Below, piece after piece: positions 24,114 through 33,515 of a stretch of 45,418 nucleotides of DNA. The notes under the pieces were generated by a model that did not search any database, was not told the origin of the DNA, and saw only the letters and a list, made by a program, of their open reading frames with translations. Source of the DNA: Anaerolineales bacterium (lineage in GTDB: Bacteria > Chloroflexota > Anaerolineae > 4572-78 > NAK82); NCBI GenBank assembly GCA_020343875.1, contig CP070811.1, positions 2,868,061-2,913,478 on the forward strand, read 5' to 3'. The position numbers and the translations under genes were made by a program. Position 1 is the first letter of the stretch; each line of letters opens with the position of its first letter.

Positions 24114-25937
24114 GTGGCCATAGCTGCTCCGCCACGCGCATTTGATCTAAAACGCACCATTTCGCCCAATCGCCTGCTTGGCCTATGGCGAATGATGAGC
24201 GGCTTTCGGCTGGCCTACCTGGGAGCGACGCTCAGCCTTGCCGTGGCAGCTGTGTCGAGAACAGCCACGTACTTGCTGCTCCGCTATTTCATCGACGACG
24301 TCTTGAGTCGCGGGGGGTTCGCTGGCACCTTGCCGTTGGTTGCCCTGGGTTTTGTGGGCCTGGCACTCTTCGGGGGCGTGTTTACGTTCCTCAGTGGGCA
24401 GCTGGCAGCCAGGACAGCTGAAGGAATTGTGCTGCGCCTGCGCAACTATCTTTTCGATCACATTCAACGACTGTCCTTTACCTATCACGATCATATCCAG
24501 ACTGGCGAACTGATTCAGCGTTCCACCTCAGATGTGGATGCCCTGCGCCGCTTCTTTGCCGATCAGGCGATTGGCTTGGGGCGCATCGCACTGCTTTTTG
24601 TGATCAACCTGGCAGCTTTGCTGAGCCTGAATTGGAAACTGGCACTGCTTTCAGTGGTCGTGGTACCCTTGGTGGTGCTGATTTCGATCTTCTTCTTTGT
24701 GCGCGTCTCGAAAGCCTACGAGGCCTACCAGGAACAGGAAGCGACACTGTCCACTACTTTGCAAGAGAATCTGACTGGCGTACGGGTGGTCAAGGCTTTT
24801 GCCAGGCAGGCTTATGAACGTGATCGCTTCGAGCAAGAGAACTGGGAGAAGTTCCTGCGCGGCAGGCGGTTGCTGCTAATGCATTCCTTGTATTGGCCGG
24901 TAACCGATATCTTGTGTGGCCTGCAAATGCTGGCCGGCTTTCTGACCGGCGCACTGATGGCAATCAACGGCACGATCTCGGTAGGTACATACATGGCCTA
25001 CGCTGGCATGGTGATTTGGATCATCTGGCCGATGCGCAACCTGGGCCGGCTGATAGTGCAAACATCCACCGGGCTGGTTTCCTATGGGCGCGTGGCTGAG
25101 ATCATCCAGGAGGAGCGTGAGCCTTTGACCGAAGGCCAGCACTCGCCCAAGGGGGATTTGCGGGGGGAGATCATATTTCGAGATCTTTGCTTTGAGTATG
25201 ATACGAACAGCCCGGTGTTGAAAGGCATTAGTTTTGGCTGCCAGCCGGGTCAGGTCGTGGCCTTGCTCGGTTTCACAGGTTCGGGCAAGACCAGCTTGGT
25301 CAACTTGCTACCCCGCTTCTACGAGTACACCAGCGGCAGTGTGACCTTGGATGGCGTCGAGTTAAGCGAATATCCGCGCTATTTCTTGCGCCAGCAAATC
25401 GGCATCGTGGAACAGGAGCCGTTCCTCTTCTCGCGCACCATCCGCGAAAACATCACCTACGGAGTGGGGCGCGACGTCACCGAGACGGAAATCGTGGCCG
25501 CCGCCCAGTCTGCAGCCATTCACGATGTCGTGGCTGCCTTTCCCAATGGCTATGACACACTGGTGGGTGAGAAGGGGGTGACGCTTTCCGGCGGGCAGAA
25601 ACAGCGCCTGGTCATTGCGCGTACTTTGCTAAAAGATCCTCGTATACTTGTTTCGGATGACGCGACTTCTTCAGTTGACGCCGAAACTGAGGGCGTGATC
25701 CGGGAGGCGCTGGAGCGGCTGATGCAGGGCCGTACCACCTTCATTATCGCCCATCGTATCCAGAGCGTGATGGTGGCCGATTTGATCTTGGTGCTCGACA
25801 AAGGACAGATTGTGCAGCAGGGCACCCACGAAAAGCTGCTCGCCCAGCCCGGTATTTATCGACAAATCTACGAGTTACAGACCCGTGTTGACTTTGAACT
25901 GGAGAAGGAAGTAAGCGGTGTCGAACTTCGAGTTTGA
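24114..25937 (+). CDS. ABC exporter half-transporter, degenerate-site subunit
   Basis: The 607-residue protein fuses a six-helix membrane domain (about 30-310) to an ATPase domain. Motifs seen are Walker A GFTGSGKT (386-393), Q-loop Gln434, signature LSGGQ (491-495), Walker B ILVSD (Asp515) and His547. The catalytic Glu after Walker B is Asp516, so the site built on this Walker set should hydrolyse ATP poorly. The layout matches the heterodimeric type IV exporters BmrCD and TM287/288. It pairs with the 25918 gene, whose first 20 bases overlap this one. The GTG start is preceded by GGAGG. The substrate is unknown; drugs, lipids or peptides are typical of the family. Confidence 0.88.
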   Translation: MAIAAPPRAFDLKRTISPNRLLGLWRMMSGFRLAYLGATLSLAVAAVSRTATYLLLRYFIDDVLSRGGFAGTLPLVALGFVGLALFGGVFTFLSGQLAARTAEGIVLRLRNYLFDHIQRLSFTYHDHIQTGELIQRSTSDVDALRRFFADQAIGLGRIALLFVINLAALLSLNWKLALLSVVVVPLVVLISIFFFVRVSKAYEAYQEQEATLSTTLQENLTGVRVVKAFARQAYERDRFEQENWEKFLRGRRLLLMHSLYWPVTDILCGLQMLAGFLTGALMAINGTISVGTYMAYAGMVIWIIWPMRNLGRLIVQTSTGLVSYGRVAEIIQEEREPLTEGQHSPKGDLRGEIIFRDLCFEYDTNSPVLKGISFGCQPGQVVALLGFTGSGKTSLVNLLPRFYEYTSGSVTLDGVELSEYPRYFLRQQIGIVEQEPFLFSRTIRENITYGVGRDVTETEIVAAAQSAAIHDVVAAFPNGYDTLVGEKGVTLSGGQKQRLVIARTLLKDPRILVSDDATSSVDAETEGVIREALERLMQGRTTFIIAHRIQSVMVADLILVLDKGQIVQQGTHEKLLAQPGIYRQIYELQTRVDFELEKEVSGVELRV

Positions 25938-27741
25938 AGAAGAAGAATTCACCACTCAGTTCAACGGCAGGACCGTACTCCGTGTTCTATCTCAGACCAG
26001 GCCGCACTGGAAGTGGGTGGTTGGCTTTATGGTGACCATCGCTATTGTGTCGGCTTTGGATTCGTATTTCACCGTCCTCAGCAAGCGAATCATTGACGAA
26101 GGCATCGTAGCTGGTAACAGGGCAGCCCTCGTACGTATCGCCACCACGTATGGCGCCCTGATCTTTGTGCAGGCGGCCAATGTCTTGGGCTTCATTTTTC
26201 TGGCCGGCGTCCTGGGAGAGCGAGTTCAATACGACCTGCGTAAAAGAATGTTCAACCATCTCCAAGATCTATCCTTCTCGTATTTCGATCGGACTCCGGT
26301 GGGCTGGATCATGTCACGAGTAACCTCCGATTCGGAGCGGATCGCCCAGTTGGTGACTTGGGGCTTGTTGGACGTTACCTGGGGCACGTTTAATATTTTG
26401 ACGGCAATTGTCTTTATGCTGATCATCAACTGGAAGCTGGCCTTGATCGTCTTGGCTATCATCCCCATCCTGATAGTGGTGGCGGTCCAGTTCAAAAAGA
26501 AGATCATCGTTGAGTACCGGCTGGTGCGCAGAATCAATTCCAGAATCACGGGTGCTTACAATGAGAATGTCACCGGCGTGCGAGTGGTGAAAGCGCTCTG
26601 CCGCGAAGAGGAGAATTTGCGTGAGTTTGGCCAGCTTTCGAGTGAGATGTATCGTGCTGCTTATCGGGCAGCCTGGCTTTCGGCGCTGTTTCTCCCCACG
26701 GTGCAGCTCATCAGCGCGGTGGCCGTGGGAGGTATCGTTTGGTATGGCGGGCTTCAGGCTCAATTTGGTGGCATGACAGTTGGAGGCATTCAGGCTTTTA
26801 TTTCTTACGTTACCTTCATGCTCTGGCCTATCCAGGATTTGGCGCGTGTTTATGCCGAGATGCAGCACGCCATCGCTTCGGCCGAGCGCGTCTTCTCACT
26901 GATTGACTCGGTGCCTGAGGTGTCCGATTATCCTGGCGCGCTAGACCCCGGCAGCATTCAAGGCAGCATCGAGTTTGACCGGGTGGATTTCTACTACGAG
27001 CCGGGTAAACCTGTTCTGGAGGATTTTTCCTTAACCGTGAACCAGGGCGAAACCATCGCTCTGGTGGGGCCTACTGGCGGAGGCAAGTCTACCATCGTCA
27101 ATCTCCTGGCTCGCTTCTACGAGCCGAAGCGAGGTATGATACGTATTGCTGGCCAAGATTACACGACGTTGTCTCTGCACGCCATTCAGTCTCGGATTGG
27201 GATGGTATTGCAAACGCCACATCTTTTCTCTGGCCCAGTCCGTGAGAATATTCGCTACGGCCGCCTGGATGCCACTGACGAGGAGGTCGAACAGGCCGCC
27301 AGGCTGGCCGGGGCGCACGACTTCGTGGTGACCTTGGAAAAGGGATACGACGACGAAGTTGGAGAGGGGGGCAACCTCCTTTCGGTCGGCCAGAAGCAGC
27401 TCATCAGCCTGGCGCGCGCGGTATTGGCCCAACCCGAGATCTTTATTATGGATGAGGCAACCAGCTCGGTAGATACTCTGACTGAGGCCTTAATCCAAAA
27501 GGGCATGGAGTTGCTGATCAAGAACTGCACCAGCTTTATCATTGCCCACCGGCTGTCGACTATCAAGCGGGCCGACCGGATTCTGGTCATCGAAAATGGA
27601 AAGATCTGTGAGATGGGTAGCCACACCAAACTGTTGCGTGCTCGAGGACACTATTACCAGCTCTACACACGGCAGTTCCGGCGTGAGCTGGAGCTGGAGT
27701 ACGATTCGTTTGTGACAAGCTTGGGGCATTCCAGCCCCTGA
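25918..27741 (+). CDS. ABC exporter half-transporter, consensus-site subunit
   Basis: The 607-residue partner has the same membrane-plus-ATPase layout. Walker A is GPTGGGKS (384-391), the Q-loop residue is Gln432, and Walker B IFIMDE keeps the catalytic Glu513. Its signature is LSVGQ (488-492) instead of LSGGQ. One ATP site of the heterodimer (this Walker set plus the partner LSGGQ) is therefore canonical, and the other is doubly degenerate. The GTG start lies inside the previous gene and has GGAG/AAGGA upstream, so expression is coupled one-to-one. The N-terminus has an acidic stretch (EFEEEEF) before the first membrane helix. Confidence 0.88.
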   Translation: MSNFEFEEEEFTTQFNGRTVLRVLSQTRPHWKWVVGFMVTIAIVSALDSYFTVLSKRIIDEGIVAGNRAALVRIATTYGALIFVQAANVLGFIFLAGVLGERVQYDLRKRMFNHLQDLSFSYFDRTPVGWIMSRVTSDSERIAQLVTWGLLDVTWGTFNILTAIVFMLIINWKLALIVLAIIPILIVVAVQFKKKIIVEYRLVRRINSRITGAYNENVTGVRVVKALCREEENLREFGQLSSEMYRAAYRAAWLSALFLPTVQLISAVAVGGIVWYGGLQAQFGGMTVGGIQAFISYVTFMLWPIQDLARVYAEMQHAIASAERVFSLIDSVPEVSDYPGALDPGSIQGSIEFDRVDFYYEPGKPVLEDFSLTVNQGETIALVGPTGGGKSTIVNLLARFYEPKRGMIRIAGQDYTTLSLHAIQSRIGMVLQTPHLFSGPVRENIRYGRLDATDEEVEQAARLAGAHDFVVTLEKGYDDEVGEGGNLLSVGQKQLISLARAVLAQPEIFIMDEATSSVDTLTEALIQKGMELLIKNCTSFIIAHRLSTIKRADRILVIENGKICEMGSHTKLLRARGHYYQLYTRQFRRELELEYDSFVTSLGHSSP

Positions 27742-27821
27742 AAGGTGCACATCTTCTCACAGTATCAGACAATTCTCCTGTTTGCCTATCGTGCGATATT
27801 AGACTCTCAGCGAGGTGATGC

Positions 27822-28775
27822 ATGCGTGCTCTGCTCTATGATGAAAGACTTGAGTTTTGCTCCAATGCACCCGAACCGACGCCGTTGCCGGGCGAGGCGT
27901 TGATTCGGGTTCGGCTGGCTGGTATCTGCAACACCGATCTGGAGATCGTGCGGGGATACTTGGGCTTTCGCGGGACATTGGGTCACGAGTTTGTGGGCGT
28001 GGTGGCTCGTGCTGACGAGGCGCCGGAGTGGGTTGGCAAGCGGGTAGTGGGTGAGATCAACGCCAATTGCGGAGAATGTGCTGCCTGCCGCCGAGGTGAT
28101 CCCACCCATTGCTCTGGCCGCACTACGCTGGGCATAGACCAGCGCGATGGCACGATGGCCGACTACTTCACCCTGCCCACTCATTTGCTCTACTCGGTGC
28201 CCTCTTCGATCCCCGACGAGTGGGCGGTGTTTACTGAGCCACTGGCTGCCGCCTGCGAGATCACTCAGCAGGTTCACATTCGGCCCACAGACCGGGTGGT
28301 GGTGTTGGGCGATGGCAAGCTTGGTCTGCTGATTGCCCAAGTGTTGCAGCTGACCGGCTGTGAAGTGCTCAGCGTGGGACGGCACCCGGACAAGCTGGCC
28401 ATTCTGGCGCGCCGTGGCATGCGCACCCAGATCGCTCAGGAGAAAATCGTGCCGGGAGCGGATGTGGTCGTTGAAGCTACCGGCAGCCCGGAAGGGTTTG
28501 CCACTGCACGCGCTCTGGTCCGCCCACGGGGAACCTTGGTGCTCAAGAGTACTTTCCACGCTGATGTCACTCTGGATTTAAGCATGGTTGTGGTCGACGA
28601 AGTGAACTTGGTCGGATCCCGCTGCGGGCCGTTCCTGCCTGCCTTGCGCTTGCTGGAACAGCGCTTGATCGACGTGGAGCCGCTCATTCATGATACCTTT
28701 TCGCTGGATGACGGACTGGTCGCCTTTGAGCGGGCGGCCTCAGCTGGCGTGCTCAAGGTTCTACTGGCTGCCTAA
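27822..28775 (+). CDS. Zinc-dependent MDR-family alcohol/polyol dehydrogenase
   Basis: The 317-residue enzyme has probable catalytic zinc ligands Cys36 (GICNTD), His55 and Glu56 (GHEFVG). Structural zinc cysteines lie at 83, 86, 89 and 97 (CGECAACRRGDPTHC). A Rossmann fold follows (VVVLGDGKLGLLIAQ). It would oxidise an alcohol or polyol with NAD(P). It is shorter than typical members (about 340-350). The ATG has GAGGTG upstream. It stands alone between the exporter and the nusA cluster, and no substrate can be assigned. Confidence 0.8.
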   Translation: MRALLYDERLEFCSNAPEPTPLPGEALIRVRLAGICNTDLEIVRGYLGFRGTLGHEFVGVVARADEAPEWVGKRVVGEINANCGECAACRRGDPTHCSGRTTLGIDQRDGTMADYFTLPTHLLYSVPSSIPDEWAVFTEPLAAACEITQQVHIRPTDRVVVLGDGKLGLLIAQVLQLTGCEVLSVGRHPDKLAILARRGMRTQIAQEKIVPGADVVVEATGSPEGFATARALVRPRGTLVLKSTFHADVTLDLSMVVVDEVNLVGSRCGPFLPALRLLEQRLIDVEPLIHDTFSLDDGLVAFERAASAGVLKVLLAA

Positions 28776-28894
28776 TACCTGGGATAATGACAGGGTTAGG
28801 TTAAGGTTGAACTTCAGATGTGGTTACCTGCTCTACTGCTCGCATTGGCCATAGCCCACCAGGCAAGAACGGCCCAAAATGGGCAGAGTTGGAC

Positions 28895-28923
28895 TTGCAG
28901 CGCTAGGGTGTTCGTGGTATAAT
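28895..28923 (+). promoter_or_regulatory. Promoter of the nusA-infB cluster
   Basis: TTGCAG (28895-28900) and TATAAT (28918-28923) are 17 bases apart. The predicted start is near 28930, about 158 bases before the chosen nusA start, leaving room for the attenuator-like hairpin in the leader. Confidence 0.65.
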
Positions 28924-28958
28924 GTAGGCGGTACGCAGATAGAAGTGGGTGGTTGTGT

Positions 28959-28986
28959 AAAAGTGGGAGTTCCCCCACTTTTCTTT
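28959..28986 (+). terminator. Attenuator-like terminator in the nusA leader
   Basis: AAAAGTGGG (28959-28967) pairs perfectly with CCCACTTTT (28974-28982) around a six-base loop, and TTCTTT continues at 28981-28986. A second AAGTGGG at 28943-28949 can pair with the same downstream strand. Two mutually exclusive structures are therefore possible. The site lies about 30 bases into the predicted transcript, so it may set how much of the cluster is transcribed. Confidence 0.55.
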
Positions 28987-29087
28987 ATGTGGAAGCACAG
29001 GCAGTTGGCGTGTTACCCACCAGTCTGCAAGTCAAAGGCGTTTCCTGAGTGAAGGTGGCCGTCAAAGGTAGGGGGCTCGAGGATATT

Positions 29088-30890
29088 GTGAACAAAGAGT
29101 TTATTAGTGCTATCAACCAGGTATGCCATGAAAGGCAACTTTCTAAAGAGGTTGTGCTGGAGGCAATTGAGGCGGCGTTGATTTCTGCCTACAAGCGTAA
29201 TTTCGGCGCGGCTCAAACCATCACGGCCCAAATTGATCCCGAGACTGGTGTGGCCAGGATTTTCGTCGAGAAAGAAGTGGTGGCTGAGGTCATTGATGGC
29301 AAAGCGCAAATTACGTTAGAAGAAGCGCGCAGATACAACCCTGACATGGATATCGGCGACGTGACTCATATCGAAACCACCCCGGCTGATTTTGGCCGCA
29401 TCGCTGCGCAAACCGCCAAGCAGGTAATCTTACAGCGCATACGCGAGGCCGAGCGCGATTCGTTGTACAACAGTTACGCCGAACGCGAAGGTGAGATCAT
29501 CAACGGCACAGTACAGAGCATCGAGCCTCAGCAGGTGACACTTAGCTTGGGCAAGGTAGAGGCAATACTGCCGCGCTCTGAGCAGATTCCTACCGAACGC
29601 TATGGTATTGGTCAGCGACTGCGCGCCTACGTGTCGGAAGTGCAGAAAACAAGCCGGGGGCCAACCATTGTCGTTTCACGTACGCATCGTAATATGTTGC
29701 GCCGTTTGCTTGAGCTGGAGGTGCCTGAGATCTACAACGGCACCGTCGAGATCAAATCGATTGCCCGGGAAGCTGGCTACCGCTCGAAGGTGGCTGTGGC
29801 TGCCTTACAAGAAGGTGTCGACCCAGTTGGATCGTGTGTAGGCATGCGGGGTGTGCGCATCCAGAGCATCGTTAACGAGCTGAACGGCGAGAAGATTGAC
29901 GTGGTACAGTGGAGTCCCGACGTTGCTACTTTTATTGCCAATGGCTTGAGCCCGGCCAAGGTGCTCAACGTGATACTTCAAGATAATGGTGATGGGAAGA
30001 CGGCAATTGTAGTCGTCCCCGATAAGCAGCTATCGCTGGCCATTGGCAAGGAGGGGCAGAATGCCCGCCTGGCAGCCAAGCTGACCGGCTGGAGAATTGA
30101 CATAAAGAGCGCTACCGAAGCTGCCGAAGAGGCTCTCCGAAAAGCACTTGAAAAGGAACCTGTGCGCCAGGCCACAACCAAGGCCCAGGACATCCTGGCT
30201 ATGGCCGAAGAGATACTCAAAGAGAAAGAGGGCGCTGCCCTGTCCGAAGGTGAATTGCATGCCCTCAGTCAGGCCATTCAGGTCGTTGACGAAGCAGAGG
30301 TAGCCTTGGAACTGGAAATGCAGCGCGCTGCCGCCCAGCTGCAGGAAGAGGCAGAGTCGGCCGAACCAGCTGACGAAGTTGAGGAGGGGGTGCCAGGTGC
30401 GGCGCCAGCTGATTTGCTGGCTCAAGCCGAGGCATTGTTGGTTGCGTCAGGCCAGACTCTTGAGGAAGCTGGAGTTGCAGCGCAAGAAGTGGTTGTCGAG
30501 GACCACTTGGAGGTTGAGGAGTTGCCAACTGGGGTGGAGACGCCTGTGGGCGAGGCCGTGCCAGTTGCCGTGACTGAGACCGAGCCGGTGGCCGCTGAAG
30601 AAGCTGCCGTACCAGAAGGCGCCCAGGTGGTTGTTGATGTTGTTGAAGATCTGGTTGAGACAGAGGTGGCCCCGGAGGTTGAGGCCGAGCTAGGACCACA
30701 GGAAGGCGAGGTTGAATGGCTGGGGCCGGAAGATGAAGACGAGGAGTACGACGACGAAGATCGCCGCAAGTCCAAGAAGAAGACACGACGCAAGAAACGG
30801 CAGCTTGTCTTTGATGAGGATCTGGGTGAAGTCGTGGCTCGCCGCCGCCGCAAGCCAGGGCGGCGACGCGAGGAATGGGAAGAGTACTAG
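29088..30890 (+). CDS. nusA: NusA transcription elongation/termination factor with long acidic-basic tail
   Basis: NusA binds RNA polymerase and nascent RNA to control pausing, termination and antitermination. The conserved core (about 1-340) holds the N-terminal domain (NKEFISAINQVC ... EAIEAALISAYKRNF), the S1 domain and two KH domains (GMRGVRIQSIVNELNGEKID; AIGKEGQNARLAAKLTGWRI). I start it at GTG 29088, which gives an N-terminus like that of other NusA proteins and has GAGG five bases upstream. A GTG 39 bases earlier fits less well. After the core comes a tail of about 260 residues, first Glu/Ala/Val-rich and acidic, then basic (SKKKTRRKKR, RRRRKPGRRR). It is the first gene of the cluster; rimP is not upstream. 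Confidence 0.95.
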   Translation: MNKEFISAINQVCHERQLSKEVVLEAIEAALISAYKRNFGAAQTITAQIDPETGVARIFVEKEVVAEVIDGKAQITLEEARRYNPDMDIGDVTHIETTPADFGRIAAQTAKQVILQRIREAERDSLYNSYAEREGEIINGTVQSIEPQQVTLSLGKVEAILPRSEQIPTERYGIGQRLRAYVSEVQKTSRGPTIVVSRTHRNMLRRLLELEVPEIYNGTVEIKSIAREAGYRSKVAVAALQEGVDPVGSCVGMRGVRIQSIVNELNGEKIDVVQWSPDVATFIANGLSPAKVLNVILQDNGDGKTAIVVVPDKQLSLAIGKEGQNARLAAKLTGWRIDIKSATEAAEEALRKALEKEPVRQATTKAQDILAMAEEILKEKEGAALSEGELHALSQAIQVVDEAEVALELEMQRAAAQLQEEAESAEPADEVEEGVPGAAPADLLAQAEALLVASGQTLEEAGVAAQEVVVEDHLEVEELPTGVETPVGEAVPVAVTETEPVAAEEAAVPEGAQVVVDVVEDLVETEVAPEVEAELGPQEGEVEWLGPEDEDEEYDDEDRRKSKKKTRRKKRQLVFDEDLGEVVARRRRKPGRRREEWEEY

Positions 30891-30908
30891 GCCCGGCACC
30901 AGCTCGGT

Positions 30909-31244
30909 ATGAAACGCAAACACGTGCCGCAAAGAACCTGTATAGCTTGCCGACAGGTGAAGTCCAAGCGCACTATGATTCGGGTTGTGCGAGCACCCGC
31001 TGGCAGAATCTGTGTAGATGAGACGGGCAAGGCGCATGGGCGGGGCGCATACCTGTGTCGAAACCAAGCCTGTTGGGAAAAAGGGATCGGTCAGGCCCAC
31101 AGCACCAACAGCAGCGCCCTAGCCCACGCGTTAAAAGGCACCTTGTCTGAGACGGATCGGGCTGCCCTGCTGGACTACGCCCGACGATTGCCAGATATGG
31201 CATCGACGGATGAAAATCACTCTGAAGGAGTAGCACAAAAGTGA
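30909..31244 (+). CDS. ylxR: YlxR/RnpM family RNA-binding protein
   Basis: The 111-residue protein has the DUF448 signature: RTCIACRQVKSK near the N-terminus and GRGAYLCRNQACW. In Bacillus the family member RnpM binds RNase P RNA. It lies in its usual place between nusA and infB, 18 bases after nusA. The C-terminal 30 residues are longer than in short family members. Confidence 0.9.
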   Translation: MKRKHVPQRTCIACRQVKSKRTMIRVVRAPAGRICVDETGKAHGRGAYLCRNQACWEKGIGQAHSTNSSALAHALKGTLSETDRAALLDYARRLPDMASTDENHSEGVAQK

Positions 31245-31644
31245 ACAGGCCAGGCTTCTATTTGCTGGCGGGAGGGCGCGCATGAGCATGTGAGGCACGT
31301 AATTGCTCTACTATTTGCCCCACTATTTTGGCCTCTGATTTTCCTCCCTCCAACCTTCGGTTTTGGCCTGTCGGCCTGGTGACTTCTCCTCAAAAGGACA
31401 GTGGTGCCAATTGCTGATTGAGGTCGCATATTATTCCGGCGACCTATGAGTGTCTTGTCGGACATGTTTTCGGCTGGCAATTGGCGCTGTAGGTGTGTTG
31501 GCCTATTCGGTATGGGTTTGCCAGGGCTTTGGTGGCACAAGGGTTAGCTTGTGCCAAGCGGCCGGTTTCCTTCATAATCTGCATTCTACTGATCGCATGC
31601 AGGGACCCGGTTCTTAGGGTGAGTCAAAAAAGGGGGTTGTGCAA
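31245..31644 (+). other. 400-base gap between ylxR and infB
   Basis: Many bacteria carry an L7Ae-type gene (ylxQ) at this place, but no such frame is visible. One perfect hairpin (GGCACAA/TTGTGCC, 31534-31555) is seen without a T-run, together with a smaller GGCC-TGTC-GGCC hairpin near 31370. No good promoter or known riboswitch was recognised. Confidence 0.5.
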
Positions 31645-33468
31645 ATGGCTATAGAACGGACCAAACAATCATCGCAGGGCTTGCAGAATGGTGAAGACCG
31701 AGTGATTCAAGTGCCGCCATCGCTGACTGTGCGTGATCTGGCTGCTTTGATGGAAGTCAGTCCAATTGATGTGATTAAAGAGTTGATGCTGAATGGCATT
31801 ATGGCCAACATCAATCAACAAATCGATTTCGACACGGCAGCCATCGTCGGCACCGAAATGGGCTTTGAAATTGTGCCAGAAGTGGGGGAGGAAGAGGAAG
31901 TCTCGGCCGCTGTAGAAGCGGTCCCTTTGCGAGAACGTTTCATTGCTGGTGAAGACCCTAGCAAACTAAAACCTCGCCCCCCGGTGGCAACCGTACTGGG
32001 CCATGTGGATCACGGCAAAACTACTCTACTGGATGCCATTCGCGAAACCAGTGTCGTGGACGCCGAGGCTGGTGGTATCACTCAGCACATCGGTGCCTAC
32101 CAGGTGGATGTGACAGGGCGTAGGATTACCTTTTTGGATACGCCGGGGCATGAGGCATTCACGGCCATGCGTGCGCGGGGTGCCCAGGTTACCGATTTGG
32201 TCATCTTGGTGGTGGCTGCCGACGACGGCGTAATGCCTCAGACCCGGGAGGCGATTGACCACGCACGGGCGGCCAAGGTACCCATCATGGTCGCTCTCAA
32301 TAAGATTGACAAAGCCAATGCGAACCCCGATCGAGTGAAACAAGAGCTGGCCGACTTGGAGCTGGTGGTGGAGGACTGGGGCGGCGACGTGATCTGTGTC
32401 CCCATCTCAGCCAAGCAACGGCAGGGCATTGACGATCTGCTGGAAAATATCTTGTTGGTTACCGATGTGGCTGATCTAAAGGCGAATCCCGATAGCGCTG
32501 CCCAGGGCACGGTTATCGAGGGCAAAATGGACGAAAGGCGCGGTGTGACCGCTACCTTGCTGGTTCAGAATGGCACCATCTACGTCGGCGACATCGTTGT
32601 CATTGGAGAGGAATATGGCAAAGTTCGAGCCATGTTCAATGACCGCGGTGAGCGAGTGAAGGAAGCCGGTCCGTCAGCACCGGTGGCTATTCTAGGCATG
32701 CGCGAGGTACCTGCAGCCGGAGAGTCCTTTGCGGTAGTTGAGTCGGAACGAGTCGCTCGTGAGCTGGTGAATCAGCGTACCGGGGCACGACTTGATGCTG
32801 GCAAGCAACTGCGTCGTACAATAACACTTGAAGATATTTATGATCGCATGAGGTCGGGCGAAGTCAAAGAGCTCAACCTGGTACTAAAAGCCGACGTTCA
32901 GGGGTCCATTGACCCTATTGTCAAGTCGCTGGCGGACTTGGGCGATGCAGACTTGAAAGTGCGCATCTTGCGCCGCGGCACTGGTAACATTTCTGAGTCC
33001 GACATCATGTTGGCAGTTGCTTCCTCGGCTATCGTCGTCGGTTTCCAAGTAGAGATTGACCCCGCTGCTCGGCGTTTGGTGGAGGCCGAGGGCGTGGACG
33101 TGCGACTCTATGATATTATCTACAAGCTGATTGACGATATTGATAAAGCGCTCAAGGGCCTACTAGAGCCTACTTACCGGGATGTGGTTACAGGCCACGC
33201 TGAAGTGCGGGCCGTCTTCAGGATCCCGCGCAGGGGACGTGTGGCTGGCTCTTATGTGCTCGATGGGCAGGTGACACGCAATGCATTGGCACGTGTTCTC
33301 AGAAACGCTGAGGAGATCTACACCGGTAAGATAAATTCACTCAAGCGTTTCACTGATGACGTGCGCGAAGTGGCCGTGGGTTTTGAGTGCGGCATTGGCC
33401 TGGAAGGCTTCGAAGAGTTTCAGGAAGGCGACGTCATCGAATTCTATAAGAAAGAGCGGGAAACTTAG
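31645..33468 (+). CDS. infB: Translation initiation factor IF-2 (short form)
   Basis: IF-2 is the GTPase that brings initiator tRNA to the ribosome. At 607 residues it has a short N-terminal domain (about 100 residues with one IF2_N-like segment, [20 protein letters not shown]) before the G domain. G motifs are GHVDHGKT (from Gly119), [20 protein letters not shown] and SAK. Domains II-IV follow, ending [10 protein letters not shown] chose the ATG at 31645 because GGGGG lies eight bases upstream; a GTG two codons earlier is too close to that site. Confidence 0.95.
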   Translation: MAIERTKQSSQGLQNGEDRVIQVPPSLTVRDLAALMEVSPIDVIKELMLNGIMANINQQIDFDTAAIVGTEMGFEIVPEVGEEEEVSAAVEAVPLRERFIAGEDPSKLKPRPPVATVLGHVDHGKTTLLDAIRETSVVDAEAGGITQHIGAYQVDVTGRRITFLDTPGHEAFTAMRARGAQVTDLVILVVAADDGVMPQTREAIDHARAAKVPIMVALNKIDKANANPDRVKQELADLELVVEDWGGDVICVPISAKQRQGIDDLLENILLVTDVADLKANPDSAAQGTVIEGKMDERRGVTATLLVQNGTIYVGDIVVIGEEYGKVRAMFNDRGERVKEAGPSAPVAILGMREVPAAGESFAVVESERVARELVNQRTGARLDAGKQLRRTITLEDIYDRMRSGEVKELNLVLKADVQGSIDPIVKSLADLGDADLKVRILRRGTGNISESDIMLAVASSAIVVGFQVEIDPAARRLVEAEGVDVRLYDIIYKLIDDIDKALKGLLEPTYRDVVTGHAEVRAVFRIPRRGRVAGSYVLDGQVTRNALARVLRNAEEIYTGKINSLKRFTDDVREVAVGFECGIGLEGFEEFQEGDVIEFYKKERET

Positions 33469-33515
33469 ATCTTGATGCCTGATCTTATCCTGTACCCTAT
33501 CAAAGAGACTTGTAG

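Noticed and set aside
27822..28775. Dehydrogenase belonging to the inositol pathway (IolM-like)
   Set aside because: It is over 19 kb away, shorter than the usual family members, and has no shared operon with the IolN/IolO-like genes.
31245..31644. L7Ae-type ribosomal protein gene between ylxR and infB
   Set aside because: No frame in the gap shows length or motifs of that family.
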